Source: Saprospiraceae bacterium
GTDB taxonomy: Bacteria; Bacteroidota; Bacteroidia; Chitinophagales; Saprospiraceae
Assembly (NCBI GenBank): GCA_027031185.1
Contig: JALVEF010000347.1
Coordinates: 1 to 9,305, forward strand
DNA: 9,305 bases
Direction of reading: 5' to 3'
Made by a program: the position numbers and the translations under genes. Numbering within the stretch: position 1 is the stretch's first letter; every line of letters begins with the position of its first letter. Under the pieces are notes generated by a model, which saw only the letters and a program-made list of their open reading frames with translations, made no database searches and was not told where the DNA came from. Shown piece after piece: positions 1-5,544 of this stretch.

Positions 1-1469
1 ACCTCTTCTGCTTTCCCGCCGGTCGGATAATCCGGATCGGGCACCACACGTCCGGTATCCGAAATGCCTGTGATCGGTTTTGCCACACGATCAGCCGCTG
101 CGGGCGCAGCGGCTGCGCCGGACGCTTCCTCCGTCAGCCCTTCTGTTATTTGATCCGGCACAGTCTCGTGATCCAAAGCCGCACCACCGGTCGAATCCGG
201 TGTTATAGCCACCGGCTGATCCGGCACTGCCGGTCTTGCAAGAACCAATTGATAAAGATCATCATTGTCTCCGCCGCGATTGGACGCAAAAAAAGCACGT
301 CCCCCTGCCGCTTCCATAAAAAAACTCAGGTCATCCCGCCCCGAATTGACCGGCGGCCCCACATTTACCGGCTTCATCCACCGGCCGGTCGTGTCCTGCT
401 GCGTCATAAAAATGTCAAAGCCCCCGAACCCGGGATGGCCTTTGGAACTGAAAAACAGTCGGCCCGAAGTGTCATAGAAGGGAAAAGCCTCATGCTCCGC
501 CGTATTGACCACCTCCCCGAGATTCTGCGGAATGGTCCATCCGTCTCCGTTGCGGTAGGTCACATAGATATCGGTGCCGCCCACACCATCGCTCCGGTCA
601 GATACAAAAAACAAGCTGTCCCCGGTGCTACTCACCGCCGGGTGAAAGTAATTGATATCCTTCTTGCAAAAAGACAGGCGCCGGGGCTTGGTCCATCTGC
701 CACCCGGAAGCAAGCGCGCACTATATATTTGGAGCTTGTACGTCCCGTCCCGCGCCACCTCCGTACCATTGCGGGAAAAGAAAAATACACCACCGCGCGC
801 AAACGCCGGGCTGCTCACATTTTTGTTCAGATTATTGATGCGGGACGGCAAGGGCCGCACACGTCCAAAGGACGTGTCAACTATCTCTACCTCATAAATG
901 CGCGTCAAGTCGCGCCCCGTCCAGTCCGCCTTGAACTTGAGCGGATTATAGCCCGTCTTCCGGTCTGATGCGAAGTATAGCACATCGCGAAACACCCAGG
1001 CACTGTTGTCATCACCGGGTGAATTGATGGGCAAGCTCTGCGCCACCGCTCCATCAAAATATGGCCGGATGGTCTTTACATAATCGCAGGCCGCCGCCTT
1101 CTGTCTTGCCGGGCCGGGGTTGGGGGCTTGTGCGGCATAGTCCAAAAACCACTTCTTGGCTTCCTCATACCGCCCCAGGCTCATCAACACCTCGCCGTAG
1201 TAGTACATCGCCTTCTTGGCATAGTGCTTTTTGGACACGATCTTCTCGTACAGCGCAGCAGCCCGGGCCGGCCGGTTGGTGCGACGATAACAGTCGGCCA
1301 GCTTAAAAAGATAGGAGCTCTTTTCCTGCTTCCCGATGGCCTCTTCAAACAGGGGAATCGCCTCCGCATACCGGCCTTCATCGTACAGACGAAGTGCCTT
1401 TCGCACCTGCGCTGTCAACGCGCCGGCCGTAAGCAATGTGCAGATTAGGACTAGCAAAATTCGTCTCAT
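1..1469 (-). CDS. TPR/PD40-propeller envelope protein, PorE/OmpA-associated type (C-terminus cut by window edge)
   Basis: I translated this by hand from ATG at 1469; the frame stays open for 489 codons to base 1, so the C-terminus lies outside the window. Residues 1-20 form a signal peptide (basic MRR, Leu-rich core, LTA before Gln21). Residues ~24-115 contain TPR-like helices (LYDEGRYAEAIPLFEEAI and a second with SLGRYEEAKKWF). Residues ~145-408 carry at least four PD40 beta-propeller motifs: YFASDR (165), FFVSDRSDGVGGTDIY (287), FFSSKGHPGFGGFDIF (339) and FFASNRGGDNDDLYQL (393). From ~411 there is a Pro/Ala/Thr-rich linker. In Bacteroidota this order is typical of periplasmic proteins that continue into a carboxypeptidase-like and an OmpA peptidoglycan-binding domain, including the T9SS component PorE. 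Those C-terminal domains cannot be seen, so the PorE identity is inference. It lies 51 bp downstream of the DUF6787-like gene on the same strand and may be co-transcribed. Confidence 0.85.
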   Translation of the reverse strand, partial: MRRILLVLICTLLTAGALTAQVRKALRLYDEGRYAEAIPLFEEAIGKQEKSSYLFKLADCYRRTNRPARAAALYEKIVSKKHYAKKAMYYYGEVLMSLGRYEEAKKWFLDYAAQAPNPGPARQKAAACDYVKTIRPYFDGAVAQSLPINSPGDDNSAWVFRDVLYFASDRKTGYNPLKFKADWTGRDLTRIYEVEIVDTSFGRVRPLPSRINNLNKNVSSPAFARGGVFFFSRNGTEVARDGTYKLQIYSARLLPGGRWTKPRRLSFCKKDINYFHPAVSSTGDSLFFVSDRSDGVGGTDIYVTYRNGDGWTIPQNLGEVVNTAEHEAFPFYDTSGRLFFSSKGHPGFGGFDIFMTQQDTTGRWMKPVNVGPPVNSGRDDLSFFMEAAGGRAFFASNRGGDNDDLYQLVLARPAVPDQPVAITPDSTGGAALDHETVPDQITEGLTEEASGAAAAPAAADRVAKPITGISDTGRVVPDPDYPTGGKAEE

Positions 1470-1520
1470 GGGGCACCCATATTGGTCTTATGGAGCAATA
1501 TATACAAAAACTGTGCTATA

Positions 1521-1856
1521 TCACTCCGATGGACCATCCTTTGGACGAGAGTTTGCTCGCCTTAGCAGGCGAGCGAGGAAGCGCCACACAAATTGTCGAA
1601 AAAAGCGTCCTTGGCCCAGCACCGTGCCCCAAAAGACCAGCAGTACATTGTATAGCGGTAAGGTCACCAGCACAAATGCCACTATCCTAAAAACTAACGG
1701 CGCCCCGTCAATGCCCAGCCATTGCCTTAAATACCGGTACAAATACATCGTCGTCGAACCAGTAACGGCAAATACCGTCAGAATAAGGCCCACCTGGACA
1801 CTACTCGTAATCCCCCAGCGCCGCTTTAACTTGTCATACAGCCTTCCCACTGCCAT
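1521..1856 (-). CDS. Small two-TM membrane protein, DUF6787-like
   Basis: This 111-residue protein has a basic N-terminus (LYDKLKRRWGI), a hydrophobic segment at ~19-41, a second at ~54-80, then the motif GQGRFFRQF (81-89) and a strongly basic tail (RFLARLLRR). This pattern of a short KL+RW start, two helices and a G-Q-x-R-F-F motif matches, from memory, the small Bacteroidota membrane family labelled DUF6787; its function is unknown. The basic segments after each helix suggest a hairpin with both ends in the cytoplasm. The ATG at 1856 starts the hydrophilic leader expected for the family; no clear Shine-Dalgarno precedes it, as usual in Bacteroidota. The envelope protein gene begins 51 bp downstream on the same strand. 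The last ~10 residues (SRPKDGPSE) look like a nonconserved tail. I am confident the gene is real and moderately sure of the family name. Confidence 0.75.
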   Translation of the reverse strand: MAVGRLYDKLKRRWGITSSVQVGLILTVFAVTGSTTMYLYRYLRQWLGIDGAPLVFRIVAFVLVTLPLYNVLLVFWGTVLGQGRFFRQFVWRFLARLLRRANSRPKDGPSE

Positions 1857-1907
1857 AAAACACCAAAAACGTCAAAACAGTTGTCAAATCATCCCTTGGC
1901 ACAGTCT

Positions 1908-1936
1908 TTGACTTATATGAGCAAACGGCATTATAC
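1908..1936 (+). promoter_or_regulatory. Sigma-70-like -35/-10 pair before the small ORF
   Basis: TTGACT (1908-1913) and TTATAC (1931-1936) are separated by exactly 17 bp. Transcription would begin near 1942, just past the first ATG (1939), which would favour translation from the second ATG at 1963. Bacteroidota mainly use TAnnTTTG rather than TATAAT-type elements, so this match may be chance. Confidence 0.25.
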
Positions 1937-1938
1937 CG

Positions 1939-2142
1939 ATGGACAATAACGAGAAGAGTATCATGGATATAGAAATGGAGATTTGGCAGGTCAATCAGGA
2001 CTTGAAAATCATCAAGAGCTATATCGCCGACGACAGAAACATCAAGATGGACATAGAATTTGCAAAAATTAAATTATTAGAAAAAAAGTTCTATCTCCTG
2101 GCCGAACTCCGCGCCTTGTTGCGCGGTGGGCGGCCTGATTAG
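1939..2142 (+). CDS. Small charged helical protein, unknown function
   Basis: I do not recognise a family. The ORF gives 67 residues from ATG 1939 or 59 from the in-frame ATG 1963 (Met9). The latter has a purine-rich GAGAAG at 1951-1956, six bases upstream, and fits the possible promoter at 1908-1936, so it may be the true start. The protein has no signal peptide or membrane segment. It is rich in Glu, Asp, Lys, Ile and Leu with spacing that suggests one or two amphipathic helices or a short coiled coil (EMEIWQVNQDLKIIKSYI, then FAKIKLLEKKFYLLAELRALL), and ends in a basic RGGRPD. A good intrinsic terminator starts 20 bp after the stop codon, which supports expression as a single gene. It is divergent from the DUF6787-like gene. 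Chance ORF is possible but less likely given the terminator and composition. Confidence 0.6.
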   Translation: MDNNEKSIMDIEMEIWQVNQDLKIIKSYIADDRNIKMDIEFAKIKLLEKKFYLLAELRALLRGGRPD

Positions 2143-2161
2143 TACTCATCAAAACAAAGCG

Positions 2162-2201
2162 AAGCGGGGGCAGCGGCGACGGTGTCCCCGCTTATTTTTT
2201 T
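2162..2201 (+). terminator. Intrinsic terminator after the small ORF
   Basis: AAGCGGGG (2162-2169) pairs with CCCCGCTT (2186-2193) around a 16-nt loop and is followed by A and seven T (2195-2201). This is a classic stem plus U-tract in the plus direction. Confidence 0.8.
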
Positions 2202-2264
2202 GCCCCGGCGTGTCCACTTCGATCCAAGCCATGTATAACACAATTCGTACACTCGTTACGAACA

Positions 2265-2291
2265 GGTTTGGGACTTGGGAATGTCGAACAC
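2265..2291 (-). repeat. Copy A of an intergenic repeat (minus orientation)
   Basis: Read on the minus strand this begins GTGTTCGACATTC and continues to GTCCCAAACC. It matches 2453-2479 on the plus strand at 21 of 27 positions by direct alignment, so the two form a long imperfect inverted repeat about 160 bp apart. Confidence 0.55.
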
Positions 2292-2409
2292 CGATTAACG
2301 AATGAAGATTTTAGAAGTGGGCGCTTTGTCAGTCTCGGTCGCTGAGCGAATATAGAAGTCAGCCCGGCATTGGAACTGCAAGGGATTCCTTTTAAAATCT
2401 CAAATCGGG

Positions 2410-2442
2410 CTTCGACAGGCGCTTGCCCTGAGCTTGTCGAAG
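2410..2442. repeat. CTTCGACA/TGTCGAAG palindromic repeat
   Basis: CTTCGACA (2410-2417) and TGTCGAAG (2435-2442) form a perfect 8-bp stem around a 17-nt loop. A competing stem, TGCCCT (2424-2429) with AGGGCA (2441-2446), overlaps its right arm. The core CCTGAGCTTGTCGAAG resembles a sequence widely scattered in intergenic regions of several bacterial phyla (from memory; copy number in this genome cannot be seen here). Confidence 0.55.
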
Positions 2443-2452
2443 GGCAGCCCAA

Positions 2453-2496
2453 GTGTTCGATATTCAATCGTCCCAAAACACATCGCTTTGAGCATA
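2453..2496 (+). repeat. Copy B of the intergenic repeat (plus orientation)
   Basis: The left part (2453-2479) matches copy A in inverted orientation at 21 of 27 bases. The right part (2465-2496) matches the reverse complement of 9233-9264 at 27 of 32 bases. It therefore links the other two copies into one family. Confidence 0.6.
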
Positions 2497-2501
2497 CTTT
2501 T

Positions 2502-2527
2502 CATTTTTCATTTTTCATTTTTAATTG
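2502..2527. repeat. AT-rich CATTTTT tandem repeat
   Basis: Three consecutive CATTTTT units lead into TAATTG. A very similar tract made of ATTTTTAA and CATTTTTAA units occurs at 8306-8339, also ending TTTTTAATTGA. Both sit just outside transcription-unit ends. Confidence 0.6.
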
Positions 2528-2557
2528 AAAAAGGGATGCCTGGCGGCATCCCTTTTT
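2528..2557 (-). terminator. Terminator of tRNA-Gln
   Basis: AAAAAGGGATGCC (2528-2540) and GGCATCCCTTTTT (2545-2557) form a perfect 13-bp stem with a 4-nt loop. Read on the minus strand it starts five bases after the tRNA 3' end and finishes in a T-run, so it is the likely tRNA terminator; by symmetry it could also act on the plus strand. Confidence 0.85.
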
Positions 2558-2561
2558 ATCG

Positions 2562-2633
2562 TTGGCCCACTAGGACTCGAACCTAGAACGACAGAACCAA
2601 AATCTGCTGTGTTACCGATTACACCATGGGCCA
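2562..2633 (-). tRNA. tRNA-Gln (anticodon TTG)
   Basis: The 72-nt minus-strand sequence folds as a full cloverleaf. The acceptor TGGCCCA pairs with TGGGCCA, followed by discriminator A. The D stem is GTGT/ACAC, the anticodon stem GCAGA/TCTGT has one G-T pair, and the loop TTTTGGT contains anticodon TTG, which reads glutamine codons CAA and CAG by wobble. The variable loop is CGTT, and the T arm is CTAGG-TTCGAGT-CCTAG. The 3' CCA is not encoded, so it must be added by the nucleotidyltransferase. The gene has its own -7 promoter element 10 bp upstream and its own terminator, and it lies downstream of guaB on the same strand behind guaB's terminator. Confidence 0.96.
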
Positions 2634-2642
2634 ATCGAGCGG

Positions 2643-2650
2643 CAAAGCTA
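2643..2650 (-). promoter_or_regulatory. Bacteroidota -7 promoter element for tRNA-Gln
   Basis: On the minus strand TAGCTTTG fits TAnnTTTG exactly and ends nine bases before the mature tRNA 5' end, so the primary transcript would have only a few leader bases. I see no good -33 TTTG at the normal distance. Confidence 0.6.
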
Positions 2651-2678
2651 AGGGGTCTTGTCAAAAAAGTAAAGAAAA

Positions 2679-2718
2679 GCGGCTGATTTTTTGTGTGGGC
2701 GCACAAAAAATCAGCCGC
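2679..2718 (-). terminator. guaB terminator overlapping the 3' coding end
   Basis: GCGGCTGATTTTTTGTG (2679-2695) and CACAAAAAATCAGCCGC (2702-2718) are perfect 17-bp arms around a 6-nt loop. In the minus direction the upstream arm contains the guaB stop codon (2711-2713) and the last codons. The stem is followed by a T-rich tail (TTTTCTTTACTTTTTT), consistent with factor-independent termination. Confidence 0.8.
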
Positions 2719-4186
2719 GGGAGTAGTTGGGAGATTCCTTGGTGATGGTGATATCATGCGGATGACTTTCGCGAATGCCTGCACCTGTGATGCGAATAAA
2801 ACGGGCCCTCTTGAGCGCTTCGATATTCCTGGCGCCACAGTATCCCATGCCGGCACGAAGCCCACCCGTATATTGGACCATCACCTCCGCCAGTGAGCCC
2901 TTGTAGGCGGTACGGCCCTCGATCCCTTCGGGTACCAGTTTTCGGATATCGGCCTCGACGTCCTGAAAATAACGATCACCCGAACCCTGACGCATGGCGT
3001 CAATGGAGCCCATCCCGCGATAGATCTTGTATTTGCGACCGTCCAGGATTACGGTCTCCCCCGGGGCTTCATCCACACCGGCAAAGAGTCCGCCGGCCAT
3101 AACCGAATCCGCTCCTGCCGCTATGGCCTTGGCGATATCCCCGGTATAGCGAATCCCACCGTCTGCAATTATGCAAACATCACTGCCGCGAAGTGCCTCG
3201 GCCGCCCGATATATGGCAGACAACTGCGGCACACCGACCCCCGCCACGACCCGTGTCGTACAGATACTGCCCGGCCCCACTCCTACCTTGACCGCATCGG
3301 CCCCCGCCTGCGCCAACGCGAGCGCGCCTTCGGCCGTAGCCACGTTGCCTCCAATGACCTGTAAATCAGGAAATGCCTTTTTGATTGCGCGTACCGCATC
3401 TAGTACACCCTTGGAATGCCCGTGGGCCGTATCTACTGCCACAACGTCCACTCCTACATCTACCAATGCAGAAACACGATCCATCATATCCCGCGTCACC
3501 CCGACAGCAGCACCGACCACGAGCCGGCCCAGATCGTCTTTGCAAGCGTTGGGATAATTTTTGACCTTGAGCAAGTCCTTGTACGTAATCAGACCGACAA
3601 GCCGGTAATCATCGTCCACTACGGGCAACTTTTCAATCTTGTGCTCTTGGAGCATTTCCTGGGCCTGCTCCAGCGTGGTGCCTTCAGGAGCCGTTATCAG
3701 CCGGCCCGAGGTCATGACCTCACGAATGGATATGGTGTAACGCGTCTCAAAGCGCAAGTCGCGATTGGTCAGGATACCGACAAGGCGGCCTTGCTTGTTG
3801 ACGATGGGGATGCCGCCGATCTTGTGTTGTGCCATCACGCGGAGGGCATCAGCCACCGTATTGTCTTCGTGCAGGGTGACCGGATCCAGTACCATGCCGC
3901 CCTCGGAACGCTTGACGGCGCGCACCTGCTCAGCCTGGGCACGGATAGACATATTTTTGTGGATGATGCCGATGCCGCCCTGCCGGGCAATGGCTATGGC
4001 CAGCTCTTTTTCCGTCACCGTATCCATAGCGGCCGATACGATCGGCACATTGAGCCGGAGACGGCGAGTCAGGCGGGTGGTCAGATCTACTTCACGGGGG
4101 AGGACTTCGGAATAGGCCGGTATGAGCAAAACATCGTCAAAGGTGATGCCATCGGCCAGCCAGTTTTGCGATTTTCTCTTAGCCAT
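2711..4186 (-). CDS. guaB: Inosine-5'-monophosphate dehydrogenase
   Basis: IMP dehydrogenase oxidises IMP to XMP with NAD+, the committed step of GMP synthesis, in the cytoplasm. The 491-residue protein matches the usual bacterial length. The N-terminal barrel begins with TFDDVLLIPAYSEVLP (15-30). Two CBS domains (~97-210) are inserted and include HKIGGIPIVN and HKIEKLPVV; they usually mediate purine nucleotide control. The barrel resumes with the substrate loop GVGPGSICTTR, whose Cys309 is the expected catalytic thiol. ADGG (341-344) binds the IMP ribose and GRTAYKG (424-430) is the mobile flap with Arg425. The start is placed at ATG 4186; an in-frame TTG lies two codons upstream but falls inside the promoter element. 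It is divergent from efp, and its terminator covers its last codons. Nothing essential is missing. Confidence 0.97.
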   Translation of the reverse strand: MAKRKSQNWLADGITFDDVLLIPAYSEVLPREVDLTTRLTRRLRLNVPIVSAAMDTVTEKELAIAIARQGGIGIIHKNMSIRAQAEQVRAVKRSEGGMVLDPVTLHEDNTVADALRVMAQHKIGGIPIVNKQGRLVGILTNRDLRFETRYTISIREVMTSGRLITAPEGTTLEQAQEMLQEHKIEKLPVVDDDYRLVGLITYKDLLKVKNYPNACKDDLGRLVVGAAVGVTRDMMDRVSALVDVGVDVVAVDTAHGHSKGVLDAVRAIKKAFPDLQVIGGNVATAEGALALAQAGADAVKVGVGPGSICTTRVVAGVGVPQLSAIYRAAEALRGSDVCIIADGGIRYTGDIAKAIAAGADSVMAGGLFAGVDEAPGETVILDGRKYKIYRGMGSIDAMRQGSGDRYFQDVEADIRKLVPEGIEGRTAYKGSLAEVMVQYTGGLRAGMGYCGARNIEALKRARFIRITGAGIRESHPHDITITKESPNYSRG

Positions 4187-4189
4187 ACG

Positions 4190-4197
4190 CAAAGGTA
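4190..4197 (-). promoter_or_regulatory. Bacteroidota -7 element of guaB
   Basis: The minus strand reads TACCTTTG, an exact TAnnTTTG match, ending only three bases before the guaB ATG. A TTTGACA-like -33 candidate lies at 4218-4224, with 23 bp between TTTG and the -7 element, a little longer than usual. The start site would fall at or within a few bases of the ATG, which implies a leaderless or nearly leaderless mRNA. Confidence 0.7.
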
Positions 4198-4244
4198 CGA
4201 GTTTTTTTGGCTGTTTCTGTCAAATTTACGTCCTTTGTGCCTGC

Positions 4245-4285
4245 AAAAGGGCTCCCCTACCCGTCTGCAAGACGGGTCCCCTTTT
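4245..4285. repeat. Bulged hairpin between guaB and efp
   Basis: ACCCGTC (4259-4265) pairs with GACGGGT (4271-4277) around TGCAA. An outer stem AAAAGGG (4245-4251) with CCCTTTT (4279-4285) flanks a 7-nt bulge. On the plus strand it ends in CCCCTTTTT. It lies upstream of the guaB promoter and of efp, so it could be an insulating terminator-like structure, a regulator-binding site or a REP-type repeat; the sequence alone does not decide. Confidence 0.5.
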
Positions 4286-4294
4286 TCCATTTTA

Positions 4295-4370
4295 TAACTG
4301 TTTAGGTGCTCCTGTCCTTAGGGATAAAGACGGCATTTTAGCACAAATACAGCGGGTACCTAAACAGTTA
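4295..4370 (+). promoter_or_regulatory. Long inverted repeat in the efp upstream region
   Basis: TAACTGTTTAGGT (4295-4307) and ACCTAAACAGTTA (4358-4370) are perfect 13-bp arms separated by 50 nt. With G-U pairs the stem extends inward by about four more pairs. A competing short stem, GTGCT (4306-4310) with AGCAC (4340-4344), overlaps the left arm, so alternative folds are possible. The right arm ends 16 bases before the efp ATG. I found no clear TAnnTTTG here, so the efp promoter is not located. Confidence 0.5.
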
Positions 4371-4386
4371 CACCAAATAAAGACCA

Positions 4387-4953
4387 ATGGCCACTACCGC
4401 AGACATCCGCAACGGGCTTTGCCTGGAACTCAACGGTGACACGTACACCGTGCTGGAGTTTTTGCGATTCCAAACCGGACGTGGAGCCGGATTCGTCCGC
4501 ACCAAGCTCAAAAGCCTGTCCACCGGCAAAGTCATTGACTACACTTTCAAGTCCGGACACCGTATCGAAGAAGTGCGCGTCGAGCGCCGAAAATACCAGT
4601 TTTTGTATGGCGATGAAATCGGCCTCCACCTGATGGATCAAGAGACTTACGAACAGATCAGCGTCAACAAAGACATGGTCAACAACGCCCAGTTGCTCAA
4701 AGAAGGCGACGTAGTGGACGTCCTCTTCCACGCCGCCAAAGAAATTCCGCTGACCGTAGAATTGCCCCAATACGTCATCCTTCAAGTCACCTACACCGAA
4801 CCCGGCGTCAGGGGCGACACGGCCACCAATGCACTGAAAAAGGCCGAAGTAGAGACCGGGGCCACCGTCATGGTACCGCTCTTCGTAAACCAAGGTGACT
4901 TTATCAAAATTGACTCGTCCACCGGAAACTACATGGAGCGAGTCAAAAAGTAA
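4387..4953 (+). CDS. efp: Translation elongation factor P
   Basis: EF-P binds stalled ribosomes near the E site and helps peptide-bond formation at polyproline stretches. The 188-residue length and three-barrel layout match the family: N-terminal KOW-like domain (~1-65), middle OB domain (~67-130) and C-terminal OB domain (~131-187) with TEPGVRGDTATNA and the signature ending GDFIKIDSSTGNYMERV. The tip of the first domain reads FQTGRGAGF, placing Arg32 where E. coli has Lys34 (PGKG) and where, from memory, most Bacteroidota also have a PGK loop. Arginine at this site is the residue rhamnosylated by EarP in Pseudomonas-type EF-P, so the modification state here is open. The ATG follows AAGACCA without a clear ribosome site. 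It is the first gene of a probable efp-accB-accC unit, a commonly conserved order. Confidence 0.96.
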   Translation: MATTADIRNGLCLELNGDTYTVLEFLRFQTGRGAGFVRTKLKSLSTGKVIDYTFKSGHRIEEVRVERRKYQFLYGDEIGLHLMDQETYEQISVNKDMVNNAQLLKEGDVVDVLFHAAKEIPLTVELPQYVILQVTYTEPGVRGDTATNALKKAEVETGATVMVPLFVNQGDFIKIDSSTGNYMERVKK

Positions 4954-5043
4954 GTGACCGCTCAGGCTTCCTCGTTGACGAAATGTGGGCGCCCCGACGG
5001 GTACATTTCACCATTAACGCCTCCGCGCATCAAACCGAAAACA

Positions 5044-5532
5044 ATGACTTTTAAGGAGATAAAGGAATTGCTCAAGCTGATTGACGCCTCCAATCTTTCG
5101 GAATTCAAGCTGGAGACCGATGACATCAAGCTGACCATCCGCACCAAAGAATATCACAAGCAAACGCCCGTCGCGGTGCTTCCTCACTCATCCGCCCCTA
5201 TCCCCGCCCAAGCGGCTCCTACCGAGCCCCCGCCTCCGGAAAAGGCCGGCAAGGAAGCCTCATCGCCGGCACCGGAGCCAACCGTAGAATATCTCGAAAT
5301 TCGCTCCCCGATCGTTGGGACCTTCTACCGCGCACCGGCGCCTGACAAACCGCCCTTTGTCAATGTCGGGGATATCGTCAAAAAAGGTGATGTCGTCTGC
5401 ATCGTCGAAGCGATGAAACTCTTCAACGACATTGAATCCGAAGTAGAAGGGAAAATCGTCAAGGTCATGGTAGATGATGCTACACCCGTCGAATATGACC
5501 AGGTACTCTTTTTGGTGGAGCCTATTAGCTAA
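5044..5532 (+). CDS. accB: Biotin carboxyl carrier protein of acetyl-CoA carboxylase
   Basis: AccB carries biotin between the carboxylase (AccC) and carboxyltransferase halves of acetyl-CoA carboxylase, the first step of fatty-acid synthesis. The 162 residues divide into an N-terminal helical segment (MTFKEIKELLKLIDASNLSEF), a flexible Pro/Ala/Glu linker (~43-80) and the biotinyl domain (81-162). VEAMKL (121-126) places the biotinylated lysine at 125. The APAPDKPPFV insertion (97-106) corresponds to the bacterial AccB thumb. The frame is open upstream to the efp stop codon, with a GTG directly after it, but that would add 30 residues with no family likeness, so ATG 5044 is chosen; the 90-bp gap contains no gene. 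A stop-to-start spacing of 12 bp ties it to accC. Confidence 0.96.
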   Translation: MTFKEIKELLKLIDASNLSEFKLETDDIKLTIRTKEYHKQTPVAVLPHSSAPIPAQAAPTEPPPPEKAGKEASSPAPEPTVEYLEIRSPIVGTFYRAPAPDKPPFVNVGDIVKKGDVVCIVEAMKLFNDIESEVEGKIVKVMVDDATPVEYDQVLFLVEPIS

Positions 5533-5544
5533 CGCACAAAGAGC

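Larger units (their letters stand above)
2202..2527. repeat. Gene-free interval with degenerate repeats
   Basis: I see no credible gene between the terminator at 2201 and the tRNA-Gln terminator at 2528. The stretch contains an imperfect inverted repeat (2265-2291 versus 2453-2479), a CTTCGACA/TGTCGAAG stem (2410-2442), a 32-bp segment (2465-2496) that recurs inverted at 9233-9264, and tandem CATTTTT units (2502-2520). An open minus-strand frame crosses it, but its translation (for example PSTSSGQA) is what the repeat DNA itself yields. It appears to be a nest of dispersed intergenic repeats. Confidence 0.6.

Noticed and set aside
150..968. 272-codon plus-strand frame
   Set aside because: It is antisense to the TPR/PD40 gene, which has a signal peptide and recognisable repeats; the plus frame is basic and low in structure.
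1555..1574. GCTCGCC/GGCGAGC hairpin near the end of the DUF6787-like gene
   Set aside because: It lies inside coding sequence for Arg/Ala-rich residues with no T-run in either direction; probably incidental.
2192..2476. Open minus-strand frame of 94 codons in the 2.2-2.5 kb interval
   Set aside because: It crosses the terminator and all the repeats; the translated text (PSTSSGQA and similar) comes from the palindromic repeat, and it has no start context or family likeness.
2502..2527. CATTTTT units considered as a CRISPR or tandem array
   Set aside because: The units are 7 bp with no spacers; it is a simple AT-rich repeat.
3416..4297. 293-codon open frame antisense to guaB
   Set aside because: It covers strongly conserved guaB coding sequence on the other strand and also runs through the guaB promoter region.
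5002..5009. TACATTTC as a possible internal promoter before accB
   Set aside because: It misses the TAnnTTTG consensus by one base and has no -33 element at normal distance; efp-accB-accC is more simply one transcript.
4954..5043. In-frame GTG extension of accB directly after the efp stop
   Set aside because: The added residues do not look like AccB, whereas MTFKEIKELL at 5044 is the normal family start.
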